64,000 nucleotides of DNA from an uncultured Alphaproteobacteria bacterium (GTDB lineage: Bacteria > Pseudomonadota > Alphaproteobacteria > UBA2966): contig OY282368.1 in NCBI GenBank assembly GCA_958295725.1, forward strand, positions 1,758,001-1,822,000, read 5' to 3'. A program made the translations under genes and the position numbers. Below are positions 9,937 to 19,415 of this stretch, piece by piece. The notes under the pieces were generated by a model. The model was not told the origin of the DNA and made no database searches. It was given only the letters and a program-made list of their open reading frames with translations. Positions within the stretch are counted from its first letter, which is position 1, and the number at the start of each line of letters is the position of its first letter.

Positions 9937-11154
9937 ATGACGACTATTTCGGTGCGGAACCCGGTGGTCGAGATCGACGGCGACGAGATGACGCGGATCA
10001 TCTGGGCGTTCATCAAGGACAAGCTGATCCTGCCGTATCTCGACATCGAGTTCGTCTACTTCGACCTCGGCATCGAAAGCAGGGACTCCACGGAGGACCG
10101 GATCACCGTCGACGCCGCCAACGCCATCGGGGAAATCGGCGTCGGGGTCAAATGCGCCACCATCACGCCGGACGAGGACCGGGTGGAGGAATTCGGCCTC
10201 AAGAACATGTGGCGTTCTCCCAACGGCACCATTCGCAACATCCTGGGCGGAACGGTCTTTCGCGAGCCGATCATCTGCCGGAACGTCCCCCGTCTGGTTC
10301 CCGGCTGGACCGATCCCATCGTCATCGGCAGGCATGCGTTCGGCGACCAGTACCGGGCCACCGATTTCGTGGTGCCGGGACCCGGCAGGCTCACGCTCAG
10401 GTACGAACCGGAGAACGGGGACGAGGAGATCGAATACGAGATTTACAACTTCTCCGGCGGGGGCGTGGCCCTCGGCATGTACAACCTCGACGAGTCCATC
10501 CGCGGGTTCGCCCGCGCCTGCTTCAACTACGGTCTGGCCCGCAAGTGGCCGGTATACCTTTCGACCAAGAACACGATTCTCAAGGCCTACGACGGGCGCT
10601 TCAAGGACCTGTTCCAGGAAATCTTCGAGACCGAATTCGAGGACCGGTTCGACGACGCCGGCATCGCCTACGAGCACCGACTGATCGACGACATGGTCGC
10701 CGCCGCCCTGAAGTGGAGCGGAAGGTTCGTGTGGGCCTGCAAGAACTACGACGGCGACGTGCAGTCCGACACGGTGGCCCAGGGCTTCGGCTCGCTCGGC
10801 CTGATGACGTCCGTGCTGATGACGCCCGACGGCAAGACCGTGGAGGCCGAGGCCGCACACGGAACGGTCACCCGCCACTACCGCCAGCACCGGTCGGGCA
10901 AGGAGACGTCGACGAATCCCATCGCGTCGATCTTCGCCTGGACCGGCGGCCTGAAGCATCGCGCCCACCTCGACGGCAACGAGGAGCTCGGGGCCTTCTG
11001 CGAGACGCTCGAGCGCGTCTGCATCGACACCGTGGAGAGCGGCTTCATGACCAAGGACCTCGCCATGCTGATCGGGCCGCATCAGTCCTGGCTGACGACC
11101 AATCGGTTCCTGGACAAGCTGGACGAGGGACTGCGGGCGCGGATGGGCGCGTAG
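9937..11154 (+). CDS. icd: NADP-dependent isocitrate dehydrogenase (homodimeric type)
   Basis: TCA-cycle enzyme that oxidatively decarboxylates isocitrate to 2-oxoglutarate. The 405-residue length and the opening [14 protein letters not shown], followed by a long C-terminal region with [17 protein letters not shown], match the eukaryotic-like homodimeric NADP form common in alphaproteobacteria. The substrate loop SPNGTIRN and the coenzyme region [12 protein letters not shown] are intact. The frame extends upstream, but the ATG at 9937 gives the family N-terminus. It converges with alaS across a strong hairpin. Confidence 0.96.
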   Translation: MTTISVRNPVVEIDGDEMTRIIWAFIKDKLILPYLDIEFVYFDLGIESRDSTEDRITVDAANAIGEIGVGVKCATITPDEDRVEEFGLKNMWRSPNGTIRNILGGTVFREPIICRNVPRLVPGWTDPIVIGRHAFGDQYRATDFVVPGPGRLTLRYEPENGDEEIEYEIYNFSGGGVALGMYNLDESIRGFARACFNYGLARKWPVYLSTKNTILKAYDGRFKDLFQEIFETEFEDRFDDAGIAYEHRLIDDMVAAALKWSGRFVWACKNYDGDVQSDTVAQGFGSLGLMTSVLMTPDGKTVEAEAAHGTVTRHYRQHRSGKETSTNPIASIFAWTGGLKHRAHLDGNEELGAFCETLERVCIDTVESGFMTKDLAMLIGPHQSWLTTNRFLDKLDEGLRARMGA

Positions 11155-11155
11155 A

Positions 11156-11180
11156 GCGGTTCCGGCTCGACCGGAACCGC
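11156..11180. terminator. perfect hairpin between icd and alaS
   Basis: GCGGTTCCGG and CCGGAACCGC form a perfect 10-bp stem with a CTCGA loop, sitting between the two convergent stop codons. It is likely a bidirectional terminator. Confidence 0.7.
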
Positions 11181-11191
11181 CGCGGACCGGG

Positions 11192-13843
11192 CTACGCCGC
11201 GGCGGCGCGGGCCCCGATCGCCTCCTCGACCGCGGAGAGAGCCTCGTCGGCCTTGCCGCCGTCGGGTCCGCCCGCCTGCGCCATGTCGGGGCGGCCGCCG
11301 CCTCCCGTGCCGCCGAGCGCCGCGGCGCCGCTCCTGACCAGATCGACCGCGTCGAACGTCGCCGCGAGGGACTCCGTGACGCCGACGACCAGCGACGCCT
11401 TGCCCCCGGTCACCGCGACGACGGCGTAGACACCCTCTCCCGACCGCTTGAGGTCGTCGACCATCGCCTTGAGGTCGCGGGACGAGGCGCCGTCGACGCG
11501 CCGGCCGACGTACCTGACGCCGGCGACCTCCCTGGCCTCCGGCACGGCCGCGGGGCCGCCCACCGCCAGCTCGCGCCGCGCGGCGGCCAGTTCCCGCTCG
11601 AGGCGCCTGCGCTCCTCGACGAGGGCGCGGACCCGTTCCGCCGCTTCCATCGGCGACGCCCTGAGCTCGGTGGCGACCTCGTTCAGGACACGCTCTTCCG
11701 CGCGCACGTGTTCCGCCGCGGCTTCGCCCGTAAGGGCCTCGATACGGCGAACGCCGGCCGCGACGGCGCCCTCGCCGACGATCTTGAAGAAACCGATATC
11801 GCCCACGCGCCCCACGTGCGTGCCGCCGCAGAGCTCGACCGAGCCGGGCGCGCCTTCGTCGCCTCCCATGGCCACCACCCGGACCTCGTCGCCGTACTTC
11901 TCCCCGAACAACGCGAGGGCGCCCCGCTCCACGGCCTCGTCGGGACTCATGAGGCTCGTCTCGACGGCCGCGTTCCGGCGGATGTCCCGGTTGACGTCCG
12001 ACTCGATGGTTTCGATCTCCTCGACAGTGACCGCCCTGGGGTGGGCGAAGTCGAACCGCAATCGGTCCGGCGCGACCAGCGAGCCCTTCTGGACCACGTG
12101 ATCGCCCAGGACGCGGCGCAACGCCGCATGAGCGAGATGCGTCGCGGAATGGTTGGAGCGCACCCGCGCGCGCCGTTCGCCGTCGACGCGGAGCTCGAGC
12201 GCGTCGCCCACGCGCAGGGACCCCCCCTCGACCGCGCCGACGTGCGCGTGGACATCGCCGAGATGTTTCCGCGTATCGCGGACGACGACCTCCACGCCGC
12301 CGGCTCCGAGCATTACGCCCGCGTCCCCCACCTGGCCGCCCGACTCGCCGTAGAACGGGGTCTGGTTGACGACGATCAGGGCTTCCGTCCCGTCCGCGGC
12401 GCTCTCCACCTCGGCGCCGTCCACGACGATGGCCTCGACGCGGGCTTCGGCCGCGTGGGTCTCGTGACCGAGAAATTCCGTGGCGCCGACACGCTCGCGC
12501 ACCTCGAACCACAGGGCGTCGGTCGCGGCTTCGCCCGAGCCGGCCCACGCCTTCCGCGCCTCCTCCCGCTGGCGGCCCATCGCCGCCTCGAAGCCGTCGG
12601 TATCGACCTCGATGCCGCGGTTCCGCAAGGCGTCCTGGGTCAGGTCGAGGGGAAAACCGTAGGTGTCGTACAGCCGGAACGCCACGTCGCCCGGCAAGGG
12701 CCGTCCGTCGTCGAGGTCTTCCGCGGCTTTGTCGAGAAGCGTCAAGCCGCGTTCGAGCGTCCGCTTGAAGCGCGCCTCCTCCAGCTCGAGGGTCTCGGCG
12801 ATCAGGGGTTCGGCGCGCCCGAGCTCCGGATACGCCTGGCCCATCCCCGCGACCAGGGCGGGAACCAACCGCCAGAGCAGCGGCTCCCCGCAGCCCATCA
12901 GATGGGCGTGGCGCATGGCGCGGCGCATGATCCGCCGCAACACGTAGCCCCGGCCTTCGTTCGACGGCATGACGCCGTCCGCCATCAGAAAACCGACCGA
13001 GCGCAGATGATCCGCGATCACCCGGTGCGACACGGCGTGGTCCGCGTCCGCGGCCCGCCCGCTCGCCTCGGCCGACGCCTCGATGAGGGCGCGGAGCAGA
13101 TCGATGCCGTAGATGTCGTGCCCGCCCTGAAGCACGGCCGTGATCCGCTCCAGCCCCATGCCCGTATCGATCGAGGGCCTGGGCAGGTCGATGCGTTCGT
13201 CCCCGGAGACCTGCTCGAACTGCATGAAGACGAGGTTCCAGATCTCGACGAACCGGTCGCCGTCCTCGTCGGGGCCGCCCGGAGGGCCGCCGGGAACGTG
13301 GTCGCCGTGATCGTAGAAGATCTCGGAACACGGCCCGCAGGGACCCGTGGGGCCCATCGCCCAGAAGTTGTCGGAGGTCGGAATGCGGATGATCCGGCCT
13401 TCCGGCAATCCGGCGATTTTCTTCCACAGATCGAAGGCCCGGTCGTCCTCGGCGTATACCGTGACCAGCAATCTGTCCGGCGGCAACCCGAATTCCCCGG
13501 TCACCAGTTTCCACGCGAGCTCGATCGCCAGTTCCTTGAAGTAGTCCCCGAAGGAGAAATTGCCCAGCATCTCGAAGAACGTGGCGTGCCGCGCGGTGTA
13601 GCCCACGTTGTCGAGATCGTTGTGCTTGCCGCCGGCGCGCACGCACTTCTGCGAGGTCACGGCGCGGTCGTACTCGCGCGTCTCGGCGCCGGTGAACACG
13701 TTCTTGAACTGCACCATGCCGGCGTTCGTGAACATGAGGGTCGGGTCGTTGCGCGGCACCAGCGGGCTCGACGCGACGGGCTCGTGGCCGTGCGCCACGA
13801 AATAGTCGATGAACGTCTTCCGGACGTCGTTCGCCGATATCAT
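11192..13843 (-). CDS. alaS: alanyl-tRNA synthetase
   Basis: Attaches alanine to tRNA-Ala. The 883-residue protein has the class II catalytic domain at the N-terminus (starting [13 protein letters not shown]). It also has the editing domain with HSATH (about 562) and CGGTH (about 669) zinc ligands, and the C-terminal C-Ala domain ending in a Gly-rich segment. I choose the ATG at 13843. It overlaps the TGA of the upstream nuclease gene (ATGA) and has AAGGTGG about 6 bases before it; an in-frame GTG at 13852 lies inside that ribosome-binding site. Translation is therefore probably coupled to the restriction gene. Confidence 0.96.
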   Translation of the reverse strand: MISANDVRKTFIDYFVAHGHEPVASSPLVPRNDPTLMFTNAGMVQFKNVFTGAETREYDRAVTSQKCVRAGGKHNDLDNVGYTARHATFFEMLGNFSFGDYFKELAIELAWKLVTGEFGLPPDRLLVTVYAEDDRAFDLWKKIAGLPEGRIIRIPTSDNFWAMGPTGPCGPCSEIFYDHGDHVPGGPPGGPDEDGDRFVEIWNLVFMQFEQVSGDERIDLPRPSIDTGMGLERITAVLQGGHDIYGIDLLRALIEASAEASGRAADADHAVSHRVIADHLRSVGFLMADGVMPSNEGRGYVLRRIMRRAMRHAHLMGCGEPLLWRLVPALVAGMGQAYPELGRAEPLIAETLELEEARFKRTLERGLTLLDKAAEDLDDGRPLPGDVAFRLYDTYGFPLDLTQDALRNRGIEVDTDGFEAAMGRQREEARKAWAGSGEAATDALWFEVRERVGATEFLGHETHAAEARVEAIVVDGAEVESAADGTEALIVVNQTPFYGESGGQVGDAGVMLGAGGVEVVVRDTRKHLGDVHAHVGAVEGGSLRVGDALELRVDGERRARVRSNHSATHLAHAALRRVLGDHVVQKGSLVAPDRLRFDFAHPRAVTVEEIETIESDVNRDIRRNAAVETSLMSPDEAVERGALALFGEKYGDEVRVVAMGGDEGAPGSVELCGGTHVGRVGDIGFFKIVGEGAVAAGVRRIEALTGEAAAEHVRAEERVLNEVATELRASPMEAAERVRALVEERRRLERELAAARRELAVGGPAAVPEAREVAGVRYVGRRVDGASSRDLKAMVDDLKRSGEGVYAVVAVTGGKASLVVGVTESLAATFDAVDLVRSGAAALGGTGGGGRPDMAQAGGPDGGKADEALSAVEEAIGARAAAA

Positions 13844-14388
13844 CCGTCCCACCTTTCACGGCGCCCCGGGGGCGCGATATCCCCTCTTCGCGGGGCCGAC
13901 GTCAATGTGACGCGCAGCACTTCGGGCAATGTTTCAATCGGTTCCATGTCGGCCAGCTTTTTCGTGACCTTGTAAGTGACCGCCTGACCTTCCGCCATTC
14001 TTACCAGGCGTCCTGCGCGGTTCTCCGGCACGTCGCCCTTCCGCCACATGCCGAAAACGATGTCATGAGGGCAGATTCCGAGGCAGAAAAGATAGTCATA
14101 CTCCCGGTCAAGACGTACATGGTTGAACTGGAAAGTGTTGTTGGCGCCCAACGATGCCGTCTTGACCTCGAACCGACGATCCCATACCCGCAAGTCCGTG
14201 GGCGATGTACGCTTGCCATTGCTCACCGGAATGTCGGCGGCGCGAAGATAGCGCCGGATAAATTCTTCGCCGATCTCGCCTCGATTGGTGTTTCCCAGTC
14301 GACAATAACCGACGAGAGGCGAGTCCCGCCAAATGTCTTTCGGAGCGTGTTCGTTGATGATTTCGATCGGAATATCGACAGGAGTCAT
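13840..14388 (-). CDS. putative PD-(D/E)XK restriction endonuclease
   Basis: Small nuclease-like protein of about 182 residues. After a [12 protein letters not shown] helix (about 37-48) comes [14 protein letters not shown] (63-76), which fits a PD-(D/E)XK core with D65, E74 and K76. It is followed by [14 protein letters not shown], as seen in type II restriction enzymes. Its ATG overlaps the TGA of the DPPY methyltransferase, and its own TGA overlaps the alaS ATG. The pairing suggests a type II restriction-modification system. I do not recognise the specificity, and family-level homology should be tested. Confidence 0.65.
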   Translation of the reverse strand: MTPVDIPIEIINEHAPKDIWRDSPLVGYCRLGNTNRGEIGEEFIRRYLRAADIPVSNGKRTSPTDLRVWDRRFEVKTASLGANNTFQFNHVRLDREYDYLFCLGICPHDIVFGMWRKGDVPENRAGRLVRMAEGQAVTYKVTKKLADMEPIETLPEVLRVTLTSAPRRGDIAPPGRRERWDG

Positions 14389-15131
14389 TGGGACGGCTCC
14401 CAAATCCCCTTGGTCTCGCCCCGTTTCCAGAAGACCAGAAAGTAGGAATGGTTCTTACGCGCGTGGATCTGTCGAATGGCGCGGCTCACGCCCGGGCGAT
14501 TGTTCCTCATGACGACGAAGAGATCTTCGGTAACGTAGCCCAGATCATCGTACATCCTCATGATTTCCATATGGGTGAATCTCTGGCGGTTGGAGCACAC
14601 TTCGTCCTGACACTTGACGATAAGAACGCCGCGATCCCTCAAGACACGGTATGCCTCGCGACCGGCATCGCGATACAAGTCCAGAATCGCTTCGTGATAC
14701 TTGCTTTCGGTCCGGTTACCACTTGCGTTGTTGCGATAGTGTTCTTCGAACGGGGTATGAACCTTATGAGCCGTTCCGCCCGGAGTGTGCATATACGGCG
14801 GATCCAGGACCACACAATCGATTTTCCCGTCCTTGTAGGGTAGCTCCCGGCAGTCCACGCCATCCTGAATATCGGTCGCCAGCAGCTCGTATCGATCCCG
14901 TGGAACGTACCGCCAGAAGACGCCTTTGCCGTAAGTCACGTCGGCGATTACGCTCCCCGAGCTCACGTACAAGCCGAGAATACGCGGAAACACGCGGTCA
15001 TTGCCGTCCGCGCTTGCGCTGAACACCAGATTGTTCGTGGCATCGCCGTTGCGCACCCGGCGCTTTTGCGGACCTTGGAGATTTCGCCCAGGATACGCGG
15101 ATGGCGTGGCGTCAGTGTTTTTCGTTTGCAT
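14385..15131 (-). CDS. DNA methyltransferase, DPPY class
   Basis: S-adenosylmethionine-dependent DNA amino-methyltransferase of about 248 residues. The SAM-binding segment reads ADVTYGKGVF (63-72) and the catalytic motif is DPPY (110-113), so it methylates adenine N6 or cytosine N4. The order of motifs (binding before catalysis) fits the gamma group, but I see no separate recognition domain. It overlaps the nuclease gene by 4 bp and is probably its protecting partner. The ATG at 15131 lacks a good ribosome-binding site; a TTG at 15158 is an alternative. Confidence 0.8.
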   Translation of the reverse strand: MQTKNTDATPSAYPGRNLQGPQKRRVRNGDATNNLVFSASADGNDRVFPRILGLYVSSGSVIADVTYGKGVFWRYVPRDRYELLATDIQDGVDCRELPYKDGKIDCVVLDPPYMHTPGGTAHKVHTPFEEHYRNNASGNRTESKYHEAILDLYRDAGREAYRVLRDRGVLIVKCQDEVCSNRQRFTHMEIMRMYDDLGYVTEDLFVVMRNNRPGVSRAIRQIHARKNHSYFLVFWKRGETKGIWEPSQ

Positions 15132-15450
15132 TTCTGTTTGTCCATGGAAGTCCGCCAATGGGATGCGGGGAGCTCCGATGGCGACAAGCCTGTCGTCCGC
15201 GCATCGCCGGCGGCGCCTCTCCTCTCGCCGCCGCCGGCCGCGACGACCGGACGCATCGGTACCCTCGCAGTGAGAGGATTGACGATTTCAACCTTCTTCT
15301 CCCAAGCAGCCGCGTCGGGAGCGCATGGCGGATCGACGCAACGCGCGAGTTGACGAGAAGACCGACCGTGGGATCCCCGCCCTTCGATCCCGCCTCCACG
15401 GTTCGACGCCATTCATCGTCGAGCCACCTCCGGATTTCGGCATTGTCCAT
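15112..15450 (-). pseudogene. truncated restriction endonuclease remnant (SacI-like N-terminus?)
   Basis: The frame opens with an ATG 14 bp after the D12 methylase stop and starts MDNAEIRRWLDDEWRRTVEA. Up to about residue 50 it looks like a real, charged helical protein. From memory it resembles the N-terminus of SacI-family endonucleases, including an NSRVASIR...LLG block. The remainder is Arg/Pro-rich and out-of-frame in character, so a deletion or frameshift has removed the enzyme body. The family call needs a profile search. Confidence 0.4.
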
Positions 15451-15463
15451 GGAACCGACGGTA

Positions 15464-16387
15464 TCAGAAGTTCAGCCATGCCGACTCCTGGCGAGTCCGG
15501 CGAACGGAATGGCACAACCGCCCCGGGGCATCCACCCGCCTCCAACCGGAGAAAAGGCGATCGTACAGATCGGTCCGATACCCGGAGATCACGGCGCGGC
15601 CGCGAATACCGTTCAGAACGGCCGCCAACTCGACGTGCTGCGCGTCTGTCATTTCGTACCCGTAGGCGGACGCATCGCCGCGCGCGGAGTGAACGTAGGG
15701 AGGGTCCAGGTAAAAGACCGTCTCGTCGGTGTCGTAGCGTCGAACGACCTCGACCGCGGGCGCGTTCTCGATCTGGACCCGCTGCAAGCGTTGAGCGATT
15801 TCCGACAGCCCCTCCACGGAACCGAGCCAGCGCGACACCGCGCCGGACATGCCGGCCCTGGACGTGAGCACGCAATGCGCCCACCGGCCCTCGCTGCTCT
15901 TCTGGGCCAGGCCGGTGCGCGTCTGCCGCGCCCGCACGTAGAAGCGCCGCGCCCGCTCGAGCCGGGACAGGTTCCCCGCAGGCTCGCAGGCGCGAACCAG
16001 TTCCTCGCGGGAAAACGGCGTCAGGCCGATAGCCTCGATCAGCTTCGGACCTTGATTACGGAGCGTCCGAAAGAAATTGACCAGCTCCGAATCCATATCG
16101 TTGTAGGTTTCGACGGGGTATGGACCGACGTTCAGCAGGACCGCCGCCGATCCGCCATATACATCGCAGAAATGCGTGGCGTCGCCGGGTATGAGGGGAA
16201 CGAGGAAATCCAGATGCGAGAACTTCCCGCCGTACCAGCCGAACGCGATCATCCGTTTCCCGCGGCGTGACGCGATACGGCGCCCCGTACCCGTCGCGTT
16301 GACGGGAGGTGCGGTCGGCATCGCGCTGTCGGAGATCCGCGACCGAACCGGCGTCGCGGGGGGACCCGGCTTCGACGTGTCGGTCAT
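15464..16387 (-). CDS. D12-class DNA adenine N6-methyltransferase
   Basis: Dam-like enzyme of about 307 residues. It has the D12-class N-terminal WYGGKFSHL SAM-binding segment (about 51-59), then DVYGGSAAVLLN and YNDMD. The catalytic DPPY lies near residue 224 within VFYLDPPYVHS. The ATG at 16387 (MTDTSKPG) has AGGA 10 bases upstream; a shorter start at 16252 (MIAFGWYGG) would begin nearer the conserved domain. The cognate endonuclease seems to be the broken frame just downstream, so this is probably now an orphan methylase. Confidence 0.85.
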   Translation of the reverse strand: MTDTSKPGPPATPVRSRISDSAMPTAPPVNATGTGRRIASRRGKRMIAFGWYGGKFSHLDFLVPLIPGDATHFCDVYGGSAAVLLNVGPYPVETYNDMDSELVNFFRTLRNQGPKLIEAIGLTPFSREELVRACEPAGNLSRLERARRFYVRARQTRTGLAQKSSEGRWAHCVLTSRAGMSGAVSRWLGSVEGLSEIAQRLQRVQIENAPAVEVVRRYDTDETVFYLDPPYVHSARGDASAYGYEMTDAQHVELAAVLNGIRGRAVISGYRTDLYDRLFSGWRRVDAPGRLCHSVRRTRQESAWLNF

Positions 16388-16489
16388 GACATTGATTTCC
16401 TGCGCGTCACGATCACGCCGACGCCGATCGCGCCTTCGCATGGTTTTCGGTTTGCGCGTCGAAACCCGCGCGTTCGAGCTCGGACAGGT

Positions 16490-17293
16490 TCAAGAGGACA
16501 CGACCATCGAGTTGTACCCGTAGGTCGGCCAGTCCGGCCGATAGTCCGGGTCCGCCTGATTCCCCCACACGGTCCAGTTTCCGCGGGAACCGCGACCGAA
16601 GAGTTCGAGGTACGGCCCCCGACTGCAGCTCTCGATCAGATCGTACAGCTCGTCCGGTTTCCGGGAATGTTCCCGCTTCCGGCTGGCGATCAGGTTCACC
16701 TGCCTTCGTCCGGGACCGAGCGTGCGGGCATTCTTGCCGCGCACTCCGAACAGGACGATTTCGGTTACGTTGCGAAAATAGAAGCCGACGCCGCGGCCGT
16801 CCGACTCGCCGTCCTTGCGGACCTTGTGCCAGACGAGGTTGGTTTTGTACTGGAACCCCCAGGAGGCCAGAATACGCAAACCATGCGGCAACAACGCATT
16901 CGGCGCCCACAGGTAGCAATGGGACACATCCTCCGCGTGATCCCCCACGGGAAGCGCCGCGATTTCATCGAAGGACAGCGTCCCGTAGCGGGACAGTCTA
17001 CGATGCTCGGGAGCCACTTTCCCCGTGCGATTGGCGAACCGCCAAGGGGGATCCGCGAGGATCGTCCCGAACTTCCGACCGCCGAGATAATCCGACAGCT
17101 CTTCCACCGGCGACGGCGGCATCGCGCTGTCGGGCGCGACAATCGATCGCTCTCCGGCCGAAGCCGACGCTGCGCTCGCGCCTTCCGCCGCGACGGCGCG
17201 AACCCGGTTCGCCTCACGCTCCTCCGCGCCCGAGACGCCGGCCTTCCCCACCACGCCGCACCCCTCCGAGGTCTTGCGTCTGGATTCGGGCAT
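16490..17293 (-). CDS. MT-A70-family adenine methyltransferase
   Basis: 267-residue protein with the DPPW catalytic tetrad (81-84) in TILADPPWRF, followed by YLWAPNALL, LVWHKVRKDG and GRGVGFYFRN. These are typical of bacterial and phage members of the MT-A70 (METTL3-like) family, which methylate adenine N6 in DNA. The first 70 residues are low-complexity and not part of the fold. The start at 17293 is chosen because GGAGGA lies 12 bases upstream; a longer frame would run into recA. No nuclease gene is adjacent. Confidence 0.85.
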   Translation of the reverse strand: MPESRRKTSEGCGVVGKAGVSGAEEREANRVRAVAAEGASAASASAGERSIVAPDSAMPPSPVEELSDYLGGRKFGTILADPPWRFANRTGKVAPEHRRLSRYGTLSFDEIAALPVGDHAEDVSHCYLWAPNALLPHGLRILASWGFQYKTNLVWHKVRKDGESDGRGVGFYFRNVTEIVLFGVRGKNARTLGPGRRQVNLIASRKREHSRKPDELYDLIESCSRGPYLELFGRGSRGNWTVWGNQADPDYRPDWPTYGYNSMVVSS

Positions 17294-17435
17294 GTTCCCG
17301 CGCGATCCTCCGATGCCGGTCACGCCCAACTCCACCGAACCGGGAGAATAGCGAGGCCTTCTCCCGGTTCCAGGGCTCCGCGGTCCAAAGGAACGGGCAT
17401 ATCGCGGGAAACCCCGATGGCGGCGGGCTCGTCGC

Positions 17436-18533
17436 CTACGTCCCGCCGGCGGTGCCTTTCCGCTCATCGTCGTCGGCCGCGGCGACCGGCTCCTCCATGA
17501 TCGTGTCCGCGATCAAGCCGGCGTTGCGGCGGATTTCGGCGTCGATGGCGTCCGCGACTCCCGGCGTCTCCTTGAGATAGGTCTTGGCGTTTTCCCGGCC
17601 CTGGCCGATCCGTTGATCGCCGTAGGAGAACCAGGACCCGGACTTCTCGATAATGCCGGCCCGGACGCCGAGGTCGATGAGCTCGCCCATGCGGGAGACG
17701 CCCTCGCCGTACATGATGTCGAACTCGACCATCTTGAACGGCGGCGCGAGCTTGTTCTTGACCACCTTCACGCGGGTCTGGTTGCCGACCACCTCGTCGC
17801 GGTCCTTGATCGCGCCGATCCGGCGGATGTCGAGGCGCACCGACGCATAGAACTTGAGCGCGTTGCCGCCGGTCGTCGTCTCCGGACTGCCGAACATCAC
17901 GCCGATCTTCATGCGGATCTGGTTGATGAAGATCACCATGCAATTGGAACGCGAGATCGAGGACGTCAGCTTGCGCAGCGCCTGGCTCATCAACCGGGCC
18001 TGGAGACCGACGTGCGTGTCCCCCATCTCGCCCTCGAGTTCCGCCCGCGGCACGAGCGCCGCGACCGAATCGATCACGAGAGCGTCCACGGCGCCGGAAC
18101 GCACCAGCGTATCGGCGATCTCGAGCGCCTGCTCGCCGGTGTCCGGCTGGGAGATCAGCAGATCCTCGACGCTCACCCCCAGCTTGCGCGCATACACCGG
18201 ATCGAGCGCGTGCTCGGCGTCGATGAAGGCGCAGGCACCGCCGCCGCGCTTCTGCGCCTCGGCCACCACGTGAAGCGCCAACGTCGTCTTGCCGGAGCTT
18301 TCGGGCCCGTAGATCTCCACCACCCGGCCGCGCGGCAGGCCGCCGATGCCGAGAGCGATGTCGAGGGCCAGCGAGCCGGTCGGGATCGCGTCGATCTCGA
18401 CGGCCTGCTCGCGCTGCCCGAGCTTCATGACCGAGCCCTTGCCGAAAGCCCGCTCGATCTGGCTCAGCGCGGCTTCCAGCGCCTTTTCCTTGTCCATTCC
18501 GCCATCCACGACGCGAAGTGCCGATTGAGTCAT
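17436..18533 (-). CDS. recA: recombinase A
   Basis: DNA strand-exchange ATPase and SOS co-protease, 365 residues. Walker A is GPESSGKT (76-83), and the conserved [18 protein letters not shown] and [16 protein letters not shown] blocks are present. The ATG at 18533 has AGAGGA 7 bases upstream. The acidic Asp/Glu tail is shorter than in E. coli. A sigma70-like promoter with a near-match to the alphaproteobacterial SOS box lies about 120 bp upstream. In many relatives recA is next to alaS; here the modification island separates them. Confidence 0.97.
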   Translation of the reverse strand: MTQSALRVVDGGMDKEKALEAALSQIERAFGKGSVMKLGQREQAVEIDAIPTGSLALDIALGIGGLPRGRVVEIYGPESSGKTTLALHVVAEAQKRGGGACAFIDAEHALDPVYARKLGVSVEDLLISQPDTGEQALEIADTLVRSGAVDALVIDSVAALVPRAELEGEMGDTHVGLQARLMSQALRKLTSSISRSNCMVIFINQIRMKIGVMFGSPETTTGGNALKFYASVRLDIRRIGAIKDRDEVVGNQTRVKVVKNKLAPPFKMVEFDIMYGEGVSRMGELIDLGVRAGIIEKSGSWFSYGDQRIGQGRENAKTYLKETPGVADAIDAEIRRNAGLIADTIMEEPVAAADDDERKGTAGGT

Positions 18534-18647
18534 TGTCGTTCCTCTCTTATTCCACACGGGATATCCGCTGGCAATGTCGCCGGGGCCTTGCCGCAGCGCG
18601 CCGCCTCCGATCCCTCCGATCCGGCCACCTTGCCGACCGTCGGCGCG

Positions 18648-18676
18648 AATGTACCCATTTTGTTCTTGGCTGGCAA
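18648..18676 (-). promoter_or_regulatory. recA promoter with SOS-box-like element
   Basis: On the minus strand TTGCCA (18676-18671), a 17-bp spacer and TACATT (18653-18648) form a good sigma70-type promoter. Inside it lies GAAC-N7-GTAC (18665-18651), one base from the alphaproteobacterial LexA site GAAC-N7-GAAC. LexA control is inferred. Confidence 0.6.
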
Positions 18677-18839
18677 GAGAAAATTATCCGTTGTCCCGGC
18701 GGGGCGAATCCGCCTTCGTTCCCTTTCCGTCCAGGGGAATCCGCGCCGGTCCGGAATATGGAAGGCCGAGAGCGTTATTTCGGACGCCCGACGGCCCCGG
18801 AAGCCTTCGGCCACGCGCCCGCCGGGCGAGCGGACGGCG

Positions 18840-19256
18840 TCAGTTGTCGCGGTAGGTCCGTTCGCGTTTCTCGTGACGTTCCTGAGCCTCGATGCTCAGC
18901 GTCGCGATCGGTCGTGCGTCGAGGCGCGACAGGCCGATCGGCTCTCCGGTTTCCTCGCAGTAGCCGTAGCTGCCGTCCCGAAGCCGTTCCAGGGCGTCGT
19001 CGATCTTGGCCAGCAGCTTGCGTGCCCGGTCGCGGGTCCGCAGTTCGAGCGAGCGTTCCGACTCCACGGAGGCGCGGTCCGCGAGGTCGGGTTCCTGCGC
19101 GCTGTCGGTCTGTAGATGTTGCAGCGTCTGGGTGGACTCCCGGACCAGCTCCTCTTTCCAGCCCAACAGCTTGCGCCGGAAATACTCGCGCTGCCGGGCG
19201 TTCATGAACGGCTCGTCCTCGGATGGCTTGTAACCCTTGGGCAGGCGAGTCGCCAT
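18840..19256 (-). CDS. dksA: RNA polymerase-binding transcription factor DksA
   Basis: Secondary-channel regulator that works with ppGpp, 138 residues: an N-terminal coiled coil followed by a zinc-finger-like globular part and a C-terminal helix. The finger reads YGYCEETGEPIGLSRLDA with only one of the four canonical cysteines, the known alphaproteobacterial variant that does not need a structural zinc. The ATG at 19256 is preceded by AGGAG. It faces the same way as recA, with its own 300-bp upstream region to the left. Confidence 0.92.
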   Translation of the reverse strand: MATRLPKGYKPSEDEPFMNARQREYFRRKLLGWKEELVRESTQTLQHLQTDSAQEPDLADRASVESERSLELRTRDRARKLLAKIDDALERLRDGSYGYCEETGEPIGLSRLDARPIATLSIEAQERHEKRERTYRDN

Positions 19257-19337
19257 GGCATCTCCTGTGGTTGGAAGACCTGTCCGCTTTCCGGCGGCGC
19301 GGAGTATATGAAGGCGGTCGGCCCGCAAGCAAGGGCG

Positions 19338-19362
19338 TGTCCTGGTTCGAGACATATGGGAC
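19338..19362 (+). repeat. IS481-type terminal inverted repeat relic
   Basis: TGTCCTGGTTCGAGACATAT followed by GGGAC differs by only a few bases from the left end of the intact IS481-family element at 58032. No transposase remains here, so it is a scar or solo end between dksA and the Slam gene. Confidence 0.6.
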
Positions 19363-19415
19363 GGCGAGGGTGCCGCGCTGGACGATCTCACCGAGCCGCG
19401 AGGCGGCGGCGCGGA

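Noticed and set aside
19257-19391. N-terminal extension of DksA
   Set aside because: The ATG at 19256 with AGGAG gives the normal alphaproteobacterial length and start; the extension runs into sequence near the IS relic.
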